A stretch of 64,000 nucleotides of DNA from Glandiceps talaboti (lineage: Eukaryota; Hemichordata; Enteropneusta; Spengelidae), in the NCBI RefSeq assembly GCF_964340395.1, contig NC_135549.1:1362501-1426500 (forward strand). The letters run 5' to 3'. Positions 21,445-35,990 of this stretch are shown piece by piece. Positions within the stretch are counted from its first letter, which is position 1. Every line of letters starts with the position of its first letter. Under the pieces are notes generated by a model. The model had not been told where the DNA came from, ran no database searches, and was given only the letters and a program-made list of their open reading frames with translations. Position numbers and translations under genes: made by a program.

Positions 21445-23383
21445 ATGGAAAGGGTTCTCAGGTCCGTCCGAACGTCAGTGGCGCTAACTTCGAACTTCAG
21501 AAAGTGTAGCACTAGCAGACGATCAGCAGGTCACAGTGATATGGATATGATAGCAAAACAAACGTCGACACTGAGACATTTTATACGTGCTTGCTCAACC
21601 TTTGTTAATTCGAAGACAAAGGTAATTTATTAAGTAAGATTAGTGTAGGATGGATACTTATTTGATGGTGTAGCGTAATCAAAGAATATTGCCAAGTTAT
21701 TTTTTAATTAGTGAGCTTCCAGTGCAGCGATTATTATATAAATAATATAGGGAGGCAATAATACGAATGAATTTGGTAGGGATGTTTGTAAAAGTCAAGG
21801 GAGTTGCAGTATATATTACTTCATGACTGCAGAACTTGTGAAATTTAGGATTAAACCAACCCGTACATTAAGTTAACATTGATGGACGAATATTATTTTT
21901 CCTACACTATAAACAAAACTTTTGAAAACGTTTGTCTCAACTGTTCACCTTTCCCTCTAATCTACCTCTGAATCCCTTTCTTGAATTTCCTGGAGATAAT
22001 TTCTTGTAGAAATGTATGTCCTAATATCCATTTTGTCCTTTATATGTAAGAACATAGACATTTTTTGTTGTGTGTCCAAATGATAAAAATGGCTTCCTTG
22101 TTTGTCACAATATATTAAATACTATAAAGGATAGTATGGGATCTCCACATTTTGGAGTGTCATCAGAAATTGCTTTTCAGTGGATTTAGGGTTAGAGTCA
22201 CACTGCTATGGCAATAATTGACAGTTTCATGAAATGTCAGAAATTGTACTTGCTTCAGATGTAGTTTATTCACACTCTGGTGATATCCATTCTTGTAAGA
22301 CTCGTGAGATAATGATCTGTAACAAACACATAGACAGCACATTGCCTGAAATTTCTATATTAACAACAACAACAACAACAACAAAACTATAAAAGAAAGT
22401 GACAGTGTTGACAGACATATAACATTTATTTTATTTATTTTACCTAAGGTACTTTATGATGGAGACTGCCCTCTCTGTCTGAAAGAAATAAACATTTTAA
22501 AGTATGTGGATAAAAACAAGAGAAGAATCAAATTTATAGATGTAACCAAGCCAGATTATAACCCACAAGATAATTGCAATATATCATATGAACAAGCCAT
22601 GGGTGTCATGCATGTTATTGGACCAGAAAATCAGGTAATTACTATAATTATTAATTAAAAATCAGAAAATCACTGCGTAGATGGAGAATATTTTTAATCT
22701 GTTAACAAAATTCAAAATATTGTATTGTGTATATGGTAACTCATTTCATGAGAGAAGAAAATGCATACGCACAGACATGTATATACACACACACACATGC
22801 ATATGTACACACAGATACACATACACATGTATACACATAGATGCACAAACACTCGCATGTACATGCACACACAGACATACACATATACACTGACATGTGC
22901 ACACACGAATGCACAGACAGGCATGCACACAAACAAACAAACAACAACAAACACTAGATAAGTCAGTGTAATATTGATAATCTGTGTACATAGAAATATT
23001 ATAGTTAACAAATGAGTTGATACAATAGAATTTATCTTAGCGATGATAGTGATAGTGGTATACATTGAATTTTACTGGATAGTATTAAAATCTATATACA
23101 TATTTAAAGCATTATTTTAGGACAATCCCAACTTTATATGGTGTTAATACTTGTCTACTTGGATACTATGCCATCATGATTTCTAGAATCATAAACAAGT
23201 CTATCAAACAAATGTATGATACAAGAAATGACGAAGTGTAAATAGCAGATCTTTTCTTTGCTAAATTACCAATTGACTAAAAAAAGGACACTCTATTTTT
23301 CTTGGTTAGCAATATGTTATGTTTACAGTAAAATATTTTTATTAAATACATTGTGAATAAATATATTCGAATTAATATGGCGA

Positions 23384-23416
<33 letters not shown>

Positions 23417-26400
23417 ATCTCTACAAATTCATATTTTTTTTAGATGCTTATAAATTTTGTCGTTATATTCCACCAGCATATTTTATATTGTTCATTTCAG
23501 TGATATGTACATTTGCCAGACATGAAGGATTATGAATGATCATAACATCCATAATGTGTTAAAAGACAAGTTATCAAGAGCCATATAAAATATTGTAATA
23601 CTCATACGTGAATGATGACAGGTCATTTCAGTTATAAAGTAGAGAGCAGTGCCCTTTTTGCTCCACAATCTTTGATGAATAGGGCTGCTAAAAAAATCAC
23701 CAAGATTAAGAGGTACTCTGTACACGACTTATGCTGTGATAGATTTTGATACATGAATATTTCCTTTGTTTCTGATGTACATATGTTACCACAGTGATCA
23801 CGCGATACTGTGAAGTATAATGTAATATGATTAACCTACCCTGCTGACACACAATATCATTAAGGAAATTTATCATATGCTTGTCCTCAAATGGCTCATG
23901 TTTTACACCTACTCAACCATACCCTCATCATTACAGATTCATATCTACCTGAACTAGAAAGAAAATAATCACCCAAGTATAATGCAAAGCAGGACACAAT
24001 GTATGACTTTTTTAACAAAAAATTGTCAATTGCGAAAACAACACTTGAGGCACAGTAAAAGAGAATAAATAATCTGCCTTCGTCCTTCTCCTCACCCTTG
24101 TTCAAAAAATAGCTAATATTGTTGAAATTGTACCAAAGAGTACTTTGTCCCAGTTATATTGTCCTTTAAAGGTGATAGAGACTAATTGCTCCCCAACTTA
24201 CTGTGTAAAGTTAAGCCAGGAGTTGACATATAAATCCCTCTAATACCATGTAATAAATACATCATGTGAAATAGACTGAAATAGATATACATGTATATGC
24301 AGTAGTTTCCTGGACAGACTTAGCAAGCAGTTTTCCGACAAGGTTTCAAAATAAACACCAAGTCATTACCCTGTACTGTAAACTATGAGGATGTTGATCT
24401 TGATTAAACAGTTGATCACTTTTCAATGCTTAAGACATTGTATTGAATTTACAGTTGCATACATAATCATGTTAATGTTTAATATTAGTAGCAGAATATC
24501 AAATCTTTCTGTACATGAAATGGCATGTAAATGTATATAGATTCTTAATTGTCATTTTGAATTTTCATACAACCTTTCAGCCATGTAGATGTTTAATTAT
24601 GTTTTAAATATCTAATAGTAATACAGTTTTGTGTAAAGTGTACACAGTACAGAAACATATGTGATGTCTAAAACAAGCATTTTATGATCATTTTGTGTAC
24701 AGATTTTCAGCTATGTATACTTTCATTAATTTGGCAACTTTTCAGAACTCTCACTTCATGCTTAGAGCAGACATAACAAAAATATTTAAATATGTTTGGC
24801 ACCCAATAAATTGTGGACAACAAGAATATTAAAGTGCAATGATCTGAATCTGATTACAGTTTCGTACAAAATGTATATACATATATGTACATCTATGGTG
24901 GTTTCTGCTCGTTGTAAGAAGTCCACAACAGAGATACAGCTAAAAAATACCCAAATCTAGGTGGTATTGGAGGTTTTTCCAGTTATTTCATGACTATTGT
25001 GGATGACTCACAATAGAAAAGGGGTTCGGAAAACAGCAGTAATAGAAATGACAATACAAGCAAGTAGTAGAATACACTGGGAACTCTGTTCTTTATATGC
25101 ACGCACACTCCAACTTGTAACTGAAACTTACATCACACAAGAATGCACGCGCACTCCAACTTGTTACTGAAACTTACATCACACAAGAAATTTTGATTTG
25201 ATCATCTGCATTATCGGCGGGCTTCGTGCTGATTGGTTGATTATGTATGACGTATGACTATATAATGAGTTACTCAGAAACGGCAACAATGTTAACAACA
25301 ACAACATATAACAAAATAGGAATCAATCACGACAACTATGAAGAGAAATTTACTTGTAAAGATATAAAGATATATTGTTTTATGACACTGTTGCTATCAA
25401 TACATTCTTCTCTGTCTTTGCTTAAAATTTCATATCTGAAATATTATTTCATCATGAAAACATAAGTTTGATGACTCCATTGTCGTGATTATGGTACAAA
25501 TAGTACATAAATATACCTTAGATGATAGAAGGAATGTGCACCAAATCATTTGCATGTCTACTCTACATGACTTGACTATCAAAAACTCAGCATACTGGCT
25601 CATCTGTAGACTATCGACAGTTGCTCGTGCCTTTTTTTTCCTACTTTTTATCTAAACTTAAGTCGTCGCCGCACTCCGATCCGCCGCAACACTACTATAA
25701 TCGCATACTGATATCGAGGGCCGAAGGCCCGAGAGATTGAGGGCTGAAGGCCTGAGCGCCCTCGATATCAGTATGCGATTATAGTAGTATTGCGCCGGAT
25801 CGGAACACCGCAACGACTTAAGTTTAGATAAAACGTAGGAAAAAAAGACGCGAGCGACTGTGGACAGTCTAGCTCATCTGGTTAACGATATCGTCAAGCC
25901 AGAAGTAAAGTCTCTGGGCTAAAACTCTATATCGAAAGTTGGTTATCCAATATTGTATATAGACAGAAATTTTGTTATAAATGCTATCAAATTATGCAAT
26001 TGTAACTGAAAATTGTTACAAACCTATTTGCTATTACTTATTTTTTCATTTGAAAAGCATATCTGATTATGATTGGAAGGAAATTGAAAAAAAAAACTAT
26101 TTAGACAAGTAGAGTTATGACGCAATAGGACCTTTTTATATAACAAAAACTAATTTCAAAATCCCTGCAAAGCTGTTTTCAATACTGTAGGCAATCAGTA
26201 TATAAATATAAGTTCACAAATGTTCTAAAATGTTATTTCATGAAATACAAAACAGTTGTCTATGACAAAGTCTCAGCAGTGAGCACCACTTCAGGCTAGT
26301 TTAATTACGCTACTGTTACTTCTACTGCAATATTCCTCCTTGTGTGCTCACAGAAGTGTGGATTGTGAATATAAAACAGCAGGAGAGAGGATTCCTGAGA

Positions 26401-26930
26401 TATGACATACTAAAAGAATTTATAGGCATATGTCTGAGGACTTTATTATGTAACCTCAGCATGTCATCAGTTTTCACACAAATAGGTAATTCCAGTTCTT
26501 GGGCAATTCAAAATGAAATAAAACAGCACCCCAGGCTTTGACTCCTTTAGAAGAAACTACCAAATGATGAAATATATGATATCCAGGGGGTGCCAGAAAA
26601 CACACAACACACCAGCAGTTGCATTTCAGAGACCTTGAAAAGGTGAAATGACTGATTCTGATTCCTGAATAGGTTATACATTGAGGCATTACTATGAATA
26701 TATCTATATTACAGATTTACACGAAGGTAGAAGCCATGAGACAAATGTACTCTGCAGTAGGACTTGGATGGCTGTGGAGTTTTACCAAACTACCTATCTT
26801 ATCAGGGCTAGTAGATAGAGCCTATATGTGGTTTGCACGCAACAGACTGTCCCTGACTGGGAGGCAACTTGAGTGCAGGACAGGAACATGTAAAGTTGGT
26901 GAAAAAGTTGGTGAAAAAGAAAACTCTTAG
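21445..26930 (+). CDS. DCC/DUF393 thiol-disulfide oxidoreductase-like protein, probably mitochondrial
   Basis: Three exons, 21445-21621, 22449-22634 and 26715-26930, all meet in phase 0 and give 192 aa. Residues 1-59 are rich in Arg/Ser/Thr with few acids, as in a mitochondrial presequence. Exon 2 starts VLYDGDCPLCLKEI, the DCC-family signature DGxCxxC with the putative redox pair CPLC, then RIKFIDVTKPDYNP, and ends GVMHVIGPENQ. Exon 3 starts IYTKVEAMRQMYSAVGLGWL, then LVDRAYMWFARNRLSLTGR, with a Cys pair near the end (CRTGTC) and a Lys/Glu tail. In this family the N-terminal thioredoxin-like part is proposed to be an oxidoreductase; the animal substrate is unknown to me. Intron 2 is 4.1 kb and holds a foldback element. 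Confidence 0.9.
22365..22385. repeat. Short (CAA)n in DCC intron 1
   Basis: About seven AAC/CAA units. Confidence 0.85.
22770..22960. repeat. (ACAC/ACATGT)-rich microsatellite in DCC intron 2
   Basis: A mixed CA-dinucleotide tract with ACATGT and CAGACA variants. It generates Cys/Val-rich frames on one strand and His/Thr-rich frames on the other; none is a gene. Confidence 0.85.
23384..23416. repeat. (ATT)n microsatellite
   Basis: About eleven ATT units in DCC intron 2. Confidence 0.9.
25093..25190. repeat. Direct duplication, about 50 bp
   Basis: CACTCCAACTTGTAACTGAA, then ACTTACATCACACAAGAA, is repeated once with a single difference (GTAAC/GTTAC). Confidence 0.85.
25598..25880. mobile_element. 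Foldback (MULE-like) MITE with 9-bp target-site duplication
   Basis: GCTCATCTG at 25598-25606 and 25872-25880 flanks a 265-bp element. It starts TAGACTATCGACAGTTGCTC and ends with the inverted counterpart (reverse complement TAGACTGTCCACAGTCGCTC). The arms pair almost end to end, about 115 bp each, sharing TTATCTAAACTTAAGTCGT and ACTACTATAATCGCATACTG, then ATATCGAGGGC. The loop holds CCGAAGGCC/CTGAAGGCC. The 9-bp duplication and long inverted repeats suggest Mutator-type mobilisation in trans. No transposase is present. It lies in DCC intron 2. Confidence 0.85.
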
Positions 26931-27480
26931 CATCCTGTACAAAATGGTAAGTTTTCTTTTTAGTTAAAAAAAGATAACGAATTGTAAATAAAATGTAAAA
27001 TGACTTATGACTGGCAAAATGTGAAATTAATATAAACAATATCAAAACAAATGCTTTGACTTGAAAAAAAAAAGAAGTTTTACAATATGTATTGTATGAG
27101 GGCGCTATACAATGTGACTTAATTATTGTGAGTACCTTATTTGTGTCAGCAAATTTATCATTTTCTACTCAAGGAAATGGTGATAATTTTAATAAAAATA
27201 GGATTTTTCAAGGGACTTTTATAATTCTTAGATATCAGTTTTTATTTTTTTCGGGTTGGTAAGACACCACCAAAGAAAATAAAAAATGTCAAGTTTAATT
27301 TTACTTCCAAGTGCATTTATATGAAAGAGAATACAAACCGGTATCAGTCATCTGTTTGCGGAAATACTGTAAAGGCTGCTTAATTTTGATTCTCTGCACA
27401 TTCCTAATCATAATTTCTTTTCAGTACCAGGATTGCTCAGGAGGATGATTCTATTTGCTGCTCCGTGCTAATCTAGGATC
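26931..27480 (+). other. Probable 3' UTR of the DCC-family gene with an intron
   Basis: The donor ATG|GTAAGT at 26947 lies 16 nt after the stop codon, and the acceptor TTTCTTTTCAG ends at 27424. A spliced 3' UTR exon is likely from 27425. The stop-to-junction distance is under 50 nt, so it should not trigger nonsense-mediated decay. Confidence 0.5.
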
Positions 27481-28440
27481 GAGGCAGCTTACTACATTTT
27501 GCAATACAATGTCATTATTTCAGAAAATACACTTTAAACGCACTCAACTCAAGTGGCATTAGATTTCAATAACTAAGGAATAACATGCCATGCACACAGT
27601 GAATGGCTTTGGGAAAATTACGTTTTCTTCTATTCAGCATTCTCATCGTCATCATCCAGCAAGGAAATTGAATTTTCCTTTCAATGCAACCGACTAACAG
27701 TTTTGACACTTCTCCTTTCTTTACTCTGGCTTTCTCAAAATAATCTTATTAGCATTCCAACAAAGTCAAGAGTTATTGTATTTACTAAGCTCTATTGGAT
27801 CATTGCAATGTACGGCTCAAGAAAGCCAAGGCAATTTCATTTTCCCTCTCCAAGAAATCCAATTGATCCAGGGAAATAAGTTTCTAATTTTAACACTGTG
27901 TAAAGCTATAGAAATTTTCATTTTGTATTTCCTCTTGAGTTGATTGCATTATACAGAAGTTGGTGGAAGAGAGAATTCTTGCTCTTTAGAACGTAGTAGA
28001 ATATCTAAGATATTATCATGATTTTGTGATATGAATATATTACAAGGAAAAAAATGATGATAATAATTCATAGAAAGAGGGAGATGAGTTGTTATACTAT
28101 CATTTTGAGATTTCGATATAAATATATGCATATATTGCTGCTAGTGGGCTGTATCTCAAAGGACCTGACATTAAAAATAAAGTCTTTCTAGTAATTCTAC
28201 TCAGATAAAAGAACTATCATTATATGTTTCCTATTGGCAATATTCATCCCTTTAAATTTGTTCTCAATAATGCAGGATTTATTTATTATCAGCTTAAGGT
28301 AATATTTCCCTTTTTATGATCTATACTACGTCAGAAATAGTTCCATAAATTCTCATATTTTTTGATGTACAGGTTTTTAAAATTCAATCATCAGCTGTGA
28401 TTGCATACTTTTTATTTTATTCTTTGCTCAAACTATTCCA
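27481..28440. other. Intergenic, nothing recognised
   Basis: AT-rich sequence without splice-bounded open exons, sizeable repeats or RNA genes that I can support. Confidence 0.5.
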
Positions 28441-29450
28441 CATTCATTCATTTCACTTTCATCTCCACATTCTCTCCACCATATATTTGTAACCTACACA
28501 TCATAAAAGTGAATGTCTTTGCCTATTTTATGATCTTTTTGTAGGAATTACTAACCAGTCCATATCTAACTATGTCACACCATCATATTTTCCATCTCAA
28601 AATTGAACGCTACATTTATCACTTTCAAAATTTTACTATGCTTTTCTTTTAATAGTGCCAAAATTTCAATCTCAGAAGTTCAACTCATATCAATTTAACC
28701 CTATCTGTGTCATCTTCTTTATGCTCAAAATGTAACCCCATATTTGTCACCTTCATAAATTTTACCCTGCTTTGTTTTAATTTCCCCGTTCCATCTCAAA
28801 ATATTTAACCCCACATTTTTTCACCTCCATACCTTTCATTTTGCTTTGATTCAATTTCAACTTTCCATCTCAAAATTGAACCCCATATTTCATATCTCTG
28901 CATATGTCAGCCTGCTTTGTTTCAATTTCCCATTTCACATCTTAAATTTCAACCCAATATTTTATATCTTCACACATTTCAATCAGCCTTGTTTCAATTT
29001 CCACTTTCCATCTCAAAATTTAACCCTACTTTTATCACCTTCATCATTTTTTTGTTTCAATTTTCCCATTTCATATCTCAATATTTAACCCAACATTGTA
29101 TTACCTAGACTCATTTCACAACCCAATGTTTCAATTTCCCCATTTCATATCTCAATATTTAACCCAACATTGTATTACCTAGACTCATTTCACAACCCAA
29201 TGTTTCAATTTCCCCATTTCATATTTCAATATTTAACCCAACATTGTATTACCTAGACTCATTTCACAACCCATTGTTTCAATTTCCCCATTTCATATTT
29301 CAATATTTAATCCTACATTTTATTACCTACACTCATTTCACAACCCATTGTTTCACTTCCCCATTTCATATTTCAATATTTAACCCTATATTGTATTACC
29401 TATACTCATTTCACAACCCATTGTTTCACTTCCCCACTCTTTCTTGCTCT
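28440..29450. repeat. Degenerate to well-conserved tandem repeat, unit about 76 bp
   Basis: The best copies lie at about 29060-29440 (five units): TTTCAATTTCCCCATTTCAT, then ATCTCAATATTTAACCCAAC, then ATTGTATTACCTAGACTCAT, then TTCACAACCCA. Leftward, copies decay progressively to about 28600, and faint similarity continues to 28440. The gradient suggests old sequence at the left and recent amplification at the right. Phe-rich frames in it are artefacts. Confidence 0.85.
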
Positions 29451-31619
29451 AAATCCGGCCTCTCACTTGTAACATCCACGTCATAAAATGAGTCTATTAT
29501 AGAGGTGTTTGTATGACACTATTTTGATTGATAGCCCTCACACCATGTAATGAATCCCAGATATCACTACCAATTGGCCTTTTCCTTTGTACTCACAAAA
29601 AAAAAACCCTAATAATGCGACTCGTGCTGGAAAACTTGAGATTTATTATCCTTGAATATGGAATCTACATAGTATTGATTAGACCTGTACGTGTGATTCA
29701 ACTCAACAAAGAACTTAATCATTAATTATTGATTATCAACCATTTGTTAGTTGAAATATCTATTTCTTGTGTTCAAAAGAGATTACAGCCTGCAATTTCA
29801 AAAGGACAAAGCATCTTGTTTTTCTTCACACAGTTGGCACTGAAGTTCAATGTGATGGACTGACTGACAGTTCATTTGATAATTTGGGTCAGATTTCCTC
29901 ATGAGAATTTTTTTTTTGTAGAAAGGTTAACTACAGCAGATGAAACTTTGAGTGAAAGTGTACTAGAATACTACTCTTAGACTATAAAATTTAATGTAGG
30001 TATTGATGAGTGATACATTTCCTTGTCATAGTATCCTTAATTGTAACTTTAATACAAAGGTGAATGGGTTTTTAGCAAGTACTATGATTGACAGTCTGTT
30101 TTTGATCGACTCATGAATATATTGAAATGCATGGTTTCACATTCTGTCACGTTAAGTTATCGAAAATAATTATGTGTTGTAGTTATTGTGAATAGAAGTA
30201 TGTAACTTAGCATTAGATACAATTTGAAATGAAAGTACAAAAGGACCAACTCTATGCAAAAGAGAGGTGTCAATGAAGTGTATATTTCTTTGTTGTTATA
30301 TTCTGTCTGTCAGTTTGAGTTTAATAAAGGTGAAGTTATTTTTAAAAAGCGATATGATTGACAGTTTATTTGTATCACAAACTAAGGACTTACAGTCGAG
30401 AGAGCAATTCAGATAGAATATGTGTTATATATGTCACAAATCCATATACTGTTAAGGACTATTCCATTGTTCAGTAGTGATGTAATATCTCTTTTATAGT
30501 GAAGGATAGTTGTGTTTATGTATATACAATTTTTATGAAGTGTTTGTGTTCAATTTAGTAGCTAACTGAAATCCAATTCTGTTGAGATAGAAGCCTACCT
30601 GCGGTAATGCCACACTCACAATTATAGTTTTTATTGACAGTGAAAACAGATTTTGTACATACATGTTTCCATTGTTAGATTTCATCATTACTTTACTCTA
30701 TTCAGTGCAGGGAATTGTATTTCTAATTGGAGTATTGATTTCCAGGCACATGTTATAACGCGAGTGAGATCTCAATTTTCTCTCCTATTTGCACAGTTGC
30801 TGGCAGTGGCAGTCTTTCATATTGTGAAAGAACATTTGATTGAGAACGAACCTGCTGATTAGTCACGCAATGTGTTCATAAAACAACACTTTAAACACCT
30901 TTTATTTGGCTACATCACACTCAATCTGACTCAGCTTACAAAAATGTCACATATAGCCCCTAAGTGCAAACTTTGTCTCATTTTAACAGTGACAGAGTAA
31001 GCCGTTTTAATTTCCTGTATTAGATCCCTTGTCTCATACGGCGTACTATTTGCAGGGAAGCGACAGTGTGGAGTATGATAGATCTGCATTTGCCACTTAG
31101 CACTGGGTAATATGCTCAAGTAGATCATAGCAGCGATGCTGTTACACGTTTAATCTGATAATTTACAGACCAATGAGAAAATTGTGTGTTGTATCTCTTA
31201 GATTGGACCCAAATCTCCCCAAACATTTCAGGCTAAGCAGTCCATCTGTTTCCATACTGAACAATGATGTTAAATATATCTCAAAGTTAGACAGAATAAC
31301 CAGGTGACAGCTTGATCACTGTGACTCACTTTGTTGCCAAATAAATGTTTTGTTAAGTTTTGTGAGAAAAAAATGAAAAAAGAAAACTACGTTTGACAAG
31401 TGTATGGTTTCTGAAATAACATGTTAGCGACATTCCCACACTTGCCTTCTCATTTGTAACGACATGGTTACTATAGCAAAACCGTATTGTTGTTGCTATG
31501 GAGAAGTTGGTAATATTGATAAGTAGAGTTGATAGGGAAGCCATAAATTACTTGAGGTGTTAGCAGTTATTTGTGATACACCACTTCGTACATGGGTATG
31601 TGCATACATCATGTACTTT

Positions 31620-31620
<1 letters not shown>
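29450..31620. other. Intergenic, no gene supported
   Basis: A weak duplication is visible: AAAGGTGAATGGG..ATGATTGACAGT (about 30056) against AAAGGTGAAGTTA..ATGATTGACAGT (about 30328). A 69-codon open frame at 30653-30862 has no flanking splice logic or recognisable family. Confidence 0.5.
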
Positions 31621-32900
<1,280 letters not shown>

Positions 32901-32949
32901 GAAATGAAAACAATGAAATGATCTGTGTCCTATACAACTCAGAGCCCTA

Positions 32950-33340
32950 TGTTTAAGGAAAACTGATGTCTACCCATACTTCAAACACTGCTCACACTTT
33001 CACACATGTATTATATGCTATTCATTTGATATTCTTTTCCCTTGATTTGTTTCCCTCCTCCAATCAGTTCATTCAATCATGCCTCATTCTAGCTATCTCT
33101 CCATTTCTTATTAATTCACCTTCATTGCTGATGACTTCTTCATCCATTATCCTACAAAGTAAGGTAACATTTATTCCATTAATTAACCCATTCCATCTCT
33201 CCATATTTCTCTTTCCATCAATCCATTCATTTATCAAACCATTTCCATTCATTACCCCGTTATCTTTTTATCTGCAGTTACTCTGATCCACTTATACATG
33301 CTTTCAGTTGTCTGATATCTAACAGTGAGTTGCTAATCCA
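32950..33340. other. Pyrimidine-biased spacer
   Basis: A T/C-rich stretch with short CCATTCAT/CCATCTC repeats. The 106-codon frame through it is low complexity, with no family resemblance. Confidence 0.5.
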
Positions 33341-33342
33341 TT

Positions 33343-33450
<108 letters not shown>

Positions 33451-33659
33451 CGCATGCACGAACAAAAGTACAATTCATGTGTCGTATTTGAAATGCTTAG
33501 TGCAAGATTGTTTGTGGATAACATATTGACTTCAGTAGATTAATTTTCCAGACCTGAAATAGAATATTACCACCTAGGTGCATCATAAAAATAATAAACA
33601 TTCGATTTCTTTGTCGATGCCATAATTTCCATGCTTCACATGCTTCCCATGCATTAGTA

Positions 33660-34430
33660 TAGGCACACATGCCAATAAGTCGACCTTCCTGTTTTATTTT
33701 GACCCTCTAGAACAAGGTAAAATGCTATTGCAGGTACTGAGAATATTAAGTCAACCTTCTTGTTCTATTTTGACCCTCTAGCATGAAGTAAAATGCTATT
33801 GCAGGAACTGAGAATAAGTCAACCTCCTTGTTCTATTTTGACCCTCTAGCACAAGGTAAAATGCTTGCAGGTACTGAGAATAAGTCAACCTTCTTGTTCT
33901 ATTTTGACCCTCTAGCACAAGGTAAAATGCTATTACAGGTACTGAGAATAAGTCAACCTTCTTGTTCTTTTTGACCCTCTCGCATGAAGTAATGTGCTAT
34001 TGCAGGTACTGAGAATAAGTCAACCTTCTTGTTCTATTTTGACCCTCTAGCATGAAGTAATGTGCTATTGCAGGTACTGAGAATAAGTCAACCTTCTTGT
34101 TTTATTTTGACCCTCCAGCACAAGGTAAAATGCTATTGCAGGTGCTGAGAATAAGTCAACCTTCTTGTTCTATTTTGACCCTCTAGCACAAGGTAAAATG
34201 CTATTACAGGTACTGAGAATAAGTCAACCTTCTTGTTCTATTTTGACCCTCTAGCAAAAGGTAAAATGCTATTGCAGGTGCTGAGAATAAGTCAACCTTC
34301 TTGTTCTATTTTGACCCTCTAGCACAAGGTAAAATGCTATTGCAGGTACTGAGAATAAGTCAACCTTCTTGTTTTATTTTGACCCTCTAGCACAAGGTAA
34401 AATGCTATTGCAGGTGCTGAGAATAAAGTA
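33660..34430. repeat. Minisatellite, unit about 68 bp, about 11 copies
   Basis: The unit runs AATAAGTCAACCTTCTTGTT, then CTATTTTGACCCTCTAGCAC, then AAGGTAAAATGCTATTGCAG, then GTACTGAG. Variants: CATGAAGTAATG/CACAAGGTAAAA and TACTGAG/TGCTGAG. The first copies at the left are the most diverged. Confidence 0.95.
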
Positions 34431-35820
34431 AAAGCTTGTGATAATACAGACGAGAATATTAGGCTATTAAAAGAGGAACAGTTGATCCTAACTATTTCAT
34501 TAATCCCCAATCTTATCAAGTCAGCATGATATTAAGAAACTACACATTGAGTGCCCTGATGCTGTGACCTGAGTAATTACTATGTTTGCCTATCATGTGT
34601 GTGTGCATACAGATAGCAGATTACTGGATGTTACAATTTAGTGTTGCTTGCCATGTAATAAAGGAAATCTGTCCAGTTCATTGCCAGATGTCTCAAATAC
34701 TGAATTTGATTACATGTACAATCAAAGACTGTTTTTCTAAGATCAATAGGTGATCTGAAGTGATATGATGAACAGATACAATAGCTTTCATTAAAGAACC
34801 CCCAATGCTTTAATGTTGAATTGCCTGATTTTAATAACTTAGTGACAAGTAATAATCACACAGATGCTGACAATGTGAGCTGTAGCTCAGATCTTGATTT
34901 AAACAATCACTGCATTAGTTGCTACTGACTTTGCTTGTGCTTCATCAGTCAGCAAGCTGGGGGTCACACAATAGATATATTTCATTGTCTGCCTGCATTG
35001 TAATATTAGATTCAAGTTCATCATTTGGGGTGTGTGTGAATAATTACCAACATAATGATTTATGCCAGGAATCAAACTCACTGCTCTAGGAATAATAGCA
35101 CCTAATAAATATGATGGCATTACACCTCTTGCCAATTTGTCATCATTCATTCCTATAATTGCAGTGTTTTCAATAACTCTAATCGTTATAACTAGTTACT
35201 AACCGATAGCTTCCAGTAATTTTTCTGAGGTTTGAAAATCAATGAATAGAAAGGAAATCAGCTTTTCACTTCAGAGTTGTTTAACTTGGGGAAAGAAAAA
35301 TTTCGTTTTTGAAAACAGTTTTCCCACTCCTAGAATTGTGCCAGAATATTTGCTAATGATTTTGTGCACAAAGAAGAAGAATCTCCTAATAATTTGATGT
35401 CCTGTACCTTTGACAAGATTGCACCAAATCCATAACCTCACCTTATATTAAACAGAAATATTAGTGCCAGAACTTTAACAGGAGTGTTTGTTTAACTTTA
35501 AAAAGGTTGGCCTTTACAAACTAAATTTCATCATCAACTAATAGCTAATCTAATGGATAAAACAAGATGGGGTGAAAAACTCTGTAAAAAAAAAACTGTT
35601 TTAAACCTGCACTGGTAGCTGTGACTGGGATATGTTTTTTCATCAAATGACCAAAGATATATTCTCTCAAAATTGGACAATTACTCATAAAAAGACATTG
35701 TATCTGTTAATTAGTGGTCAATATTAACTTTAGGTCGTGTAGTCAAGTTTAAATCTTGAGTGAAAGCTTGGTTTTGAATCCGACCTGTCACCGCCATGTT
35801 AAAACTGTAACACATGAAAT
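34430..35820. other. Intergenic, nothing recognised
   Basis: AT-rich; no exon with splice sites and no repeat array. The minus-strand 83-codon frame at 34899-35150 has no recognisable features. Confidence 0.5.
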
Positions 35821-35828
35821 CTAACTAA

Positions 35829-35990
35829 CACATACATACATACATACGTACGTACGTACGTACGTACATCCGTACATCCATACATGCATGCATCCGTACA
35901 TACATACATACATACATACGTACACACATACATACATACGTACGTACATACATACATACATACATACATACATACATACATACATACAGT
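35829..35990. repeat. (TACA/TACG)n microsatellite
   Basis: About 40 tetranucleotide units with blocks of TACA, TACG and TCCG/TCCA variants. Confidence 0.95.
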
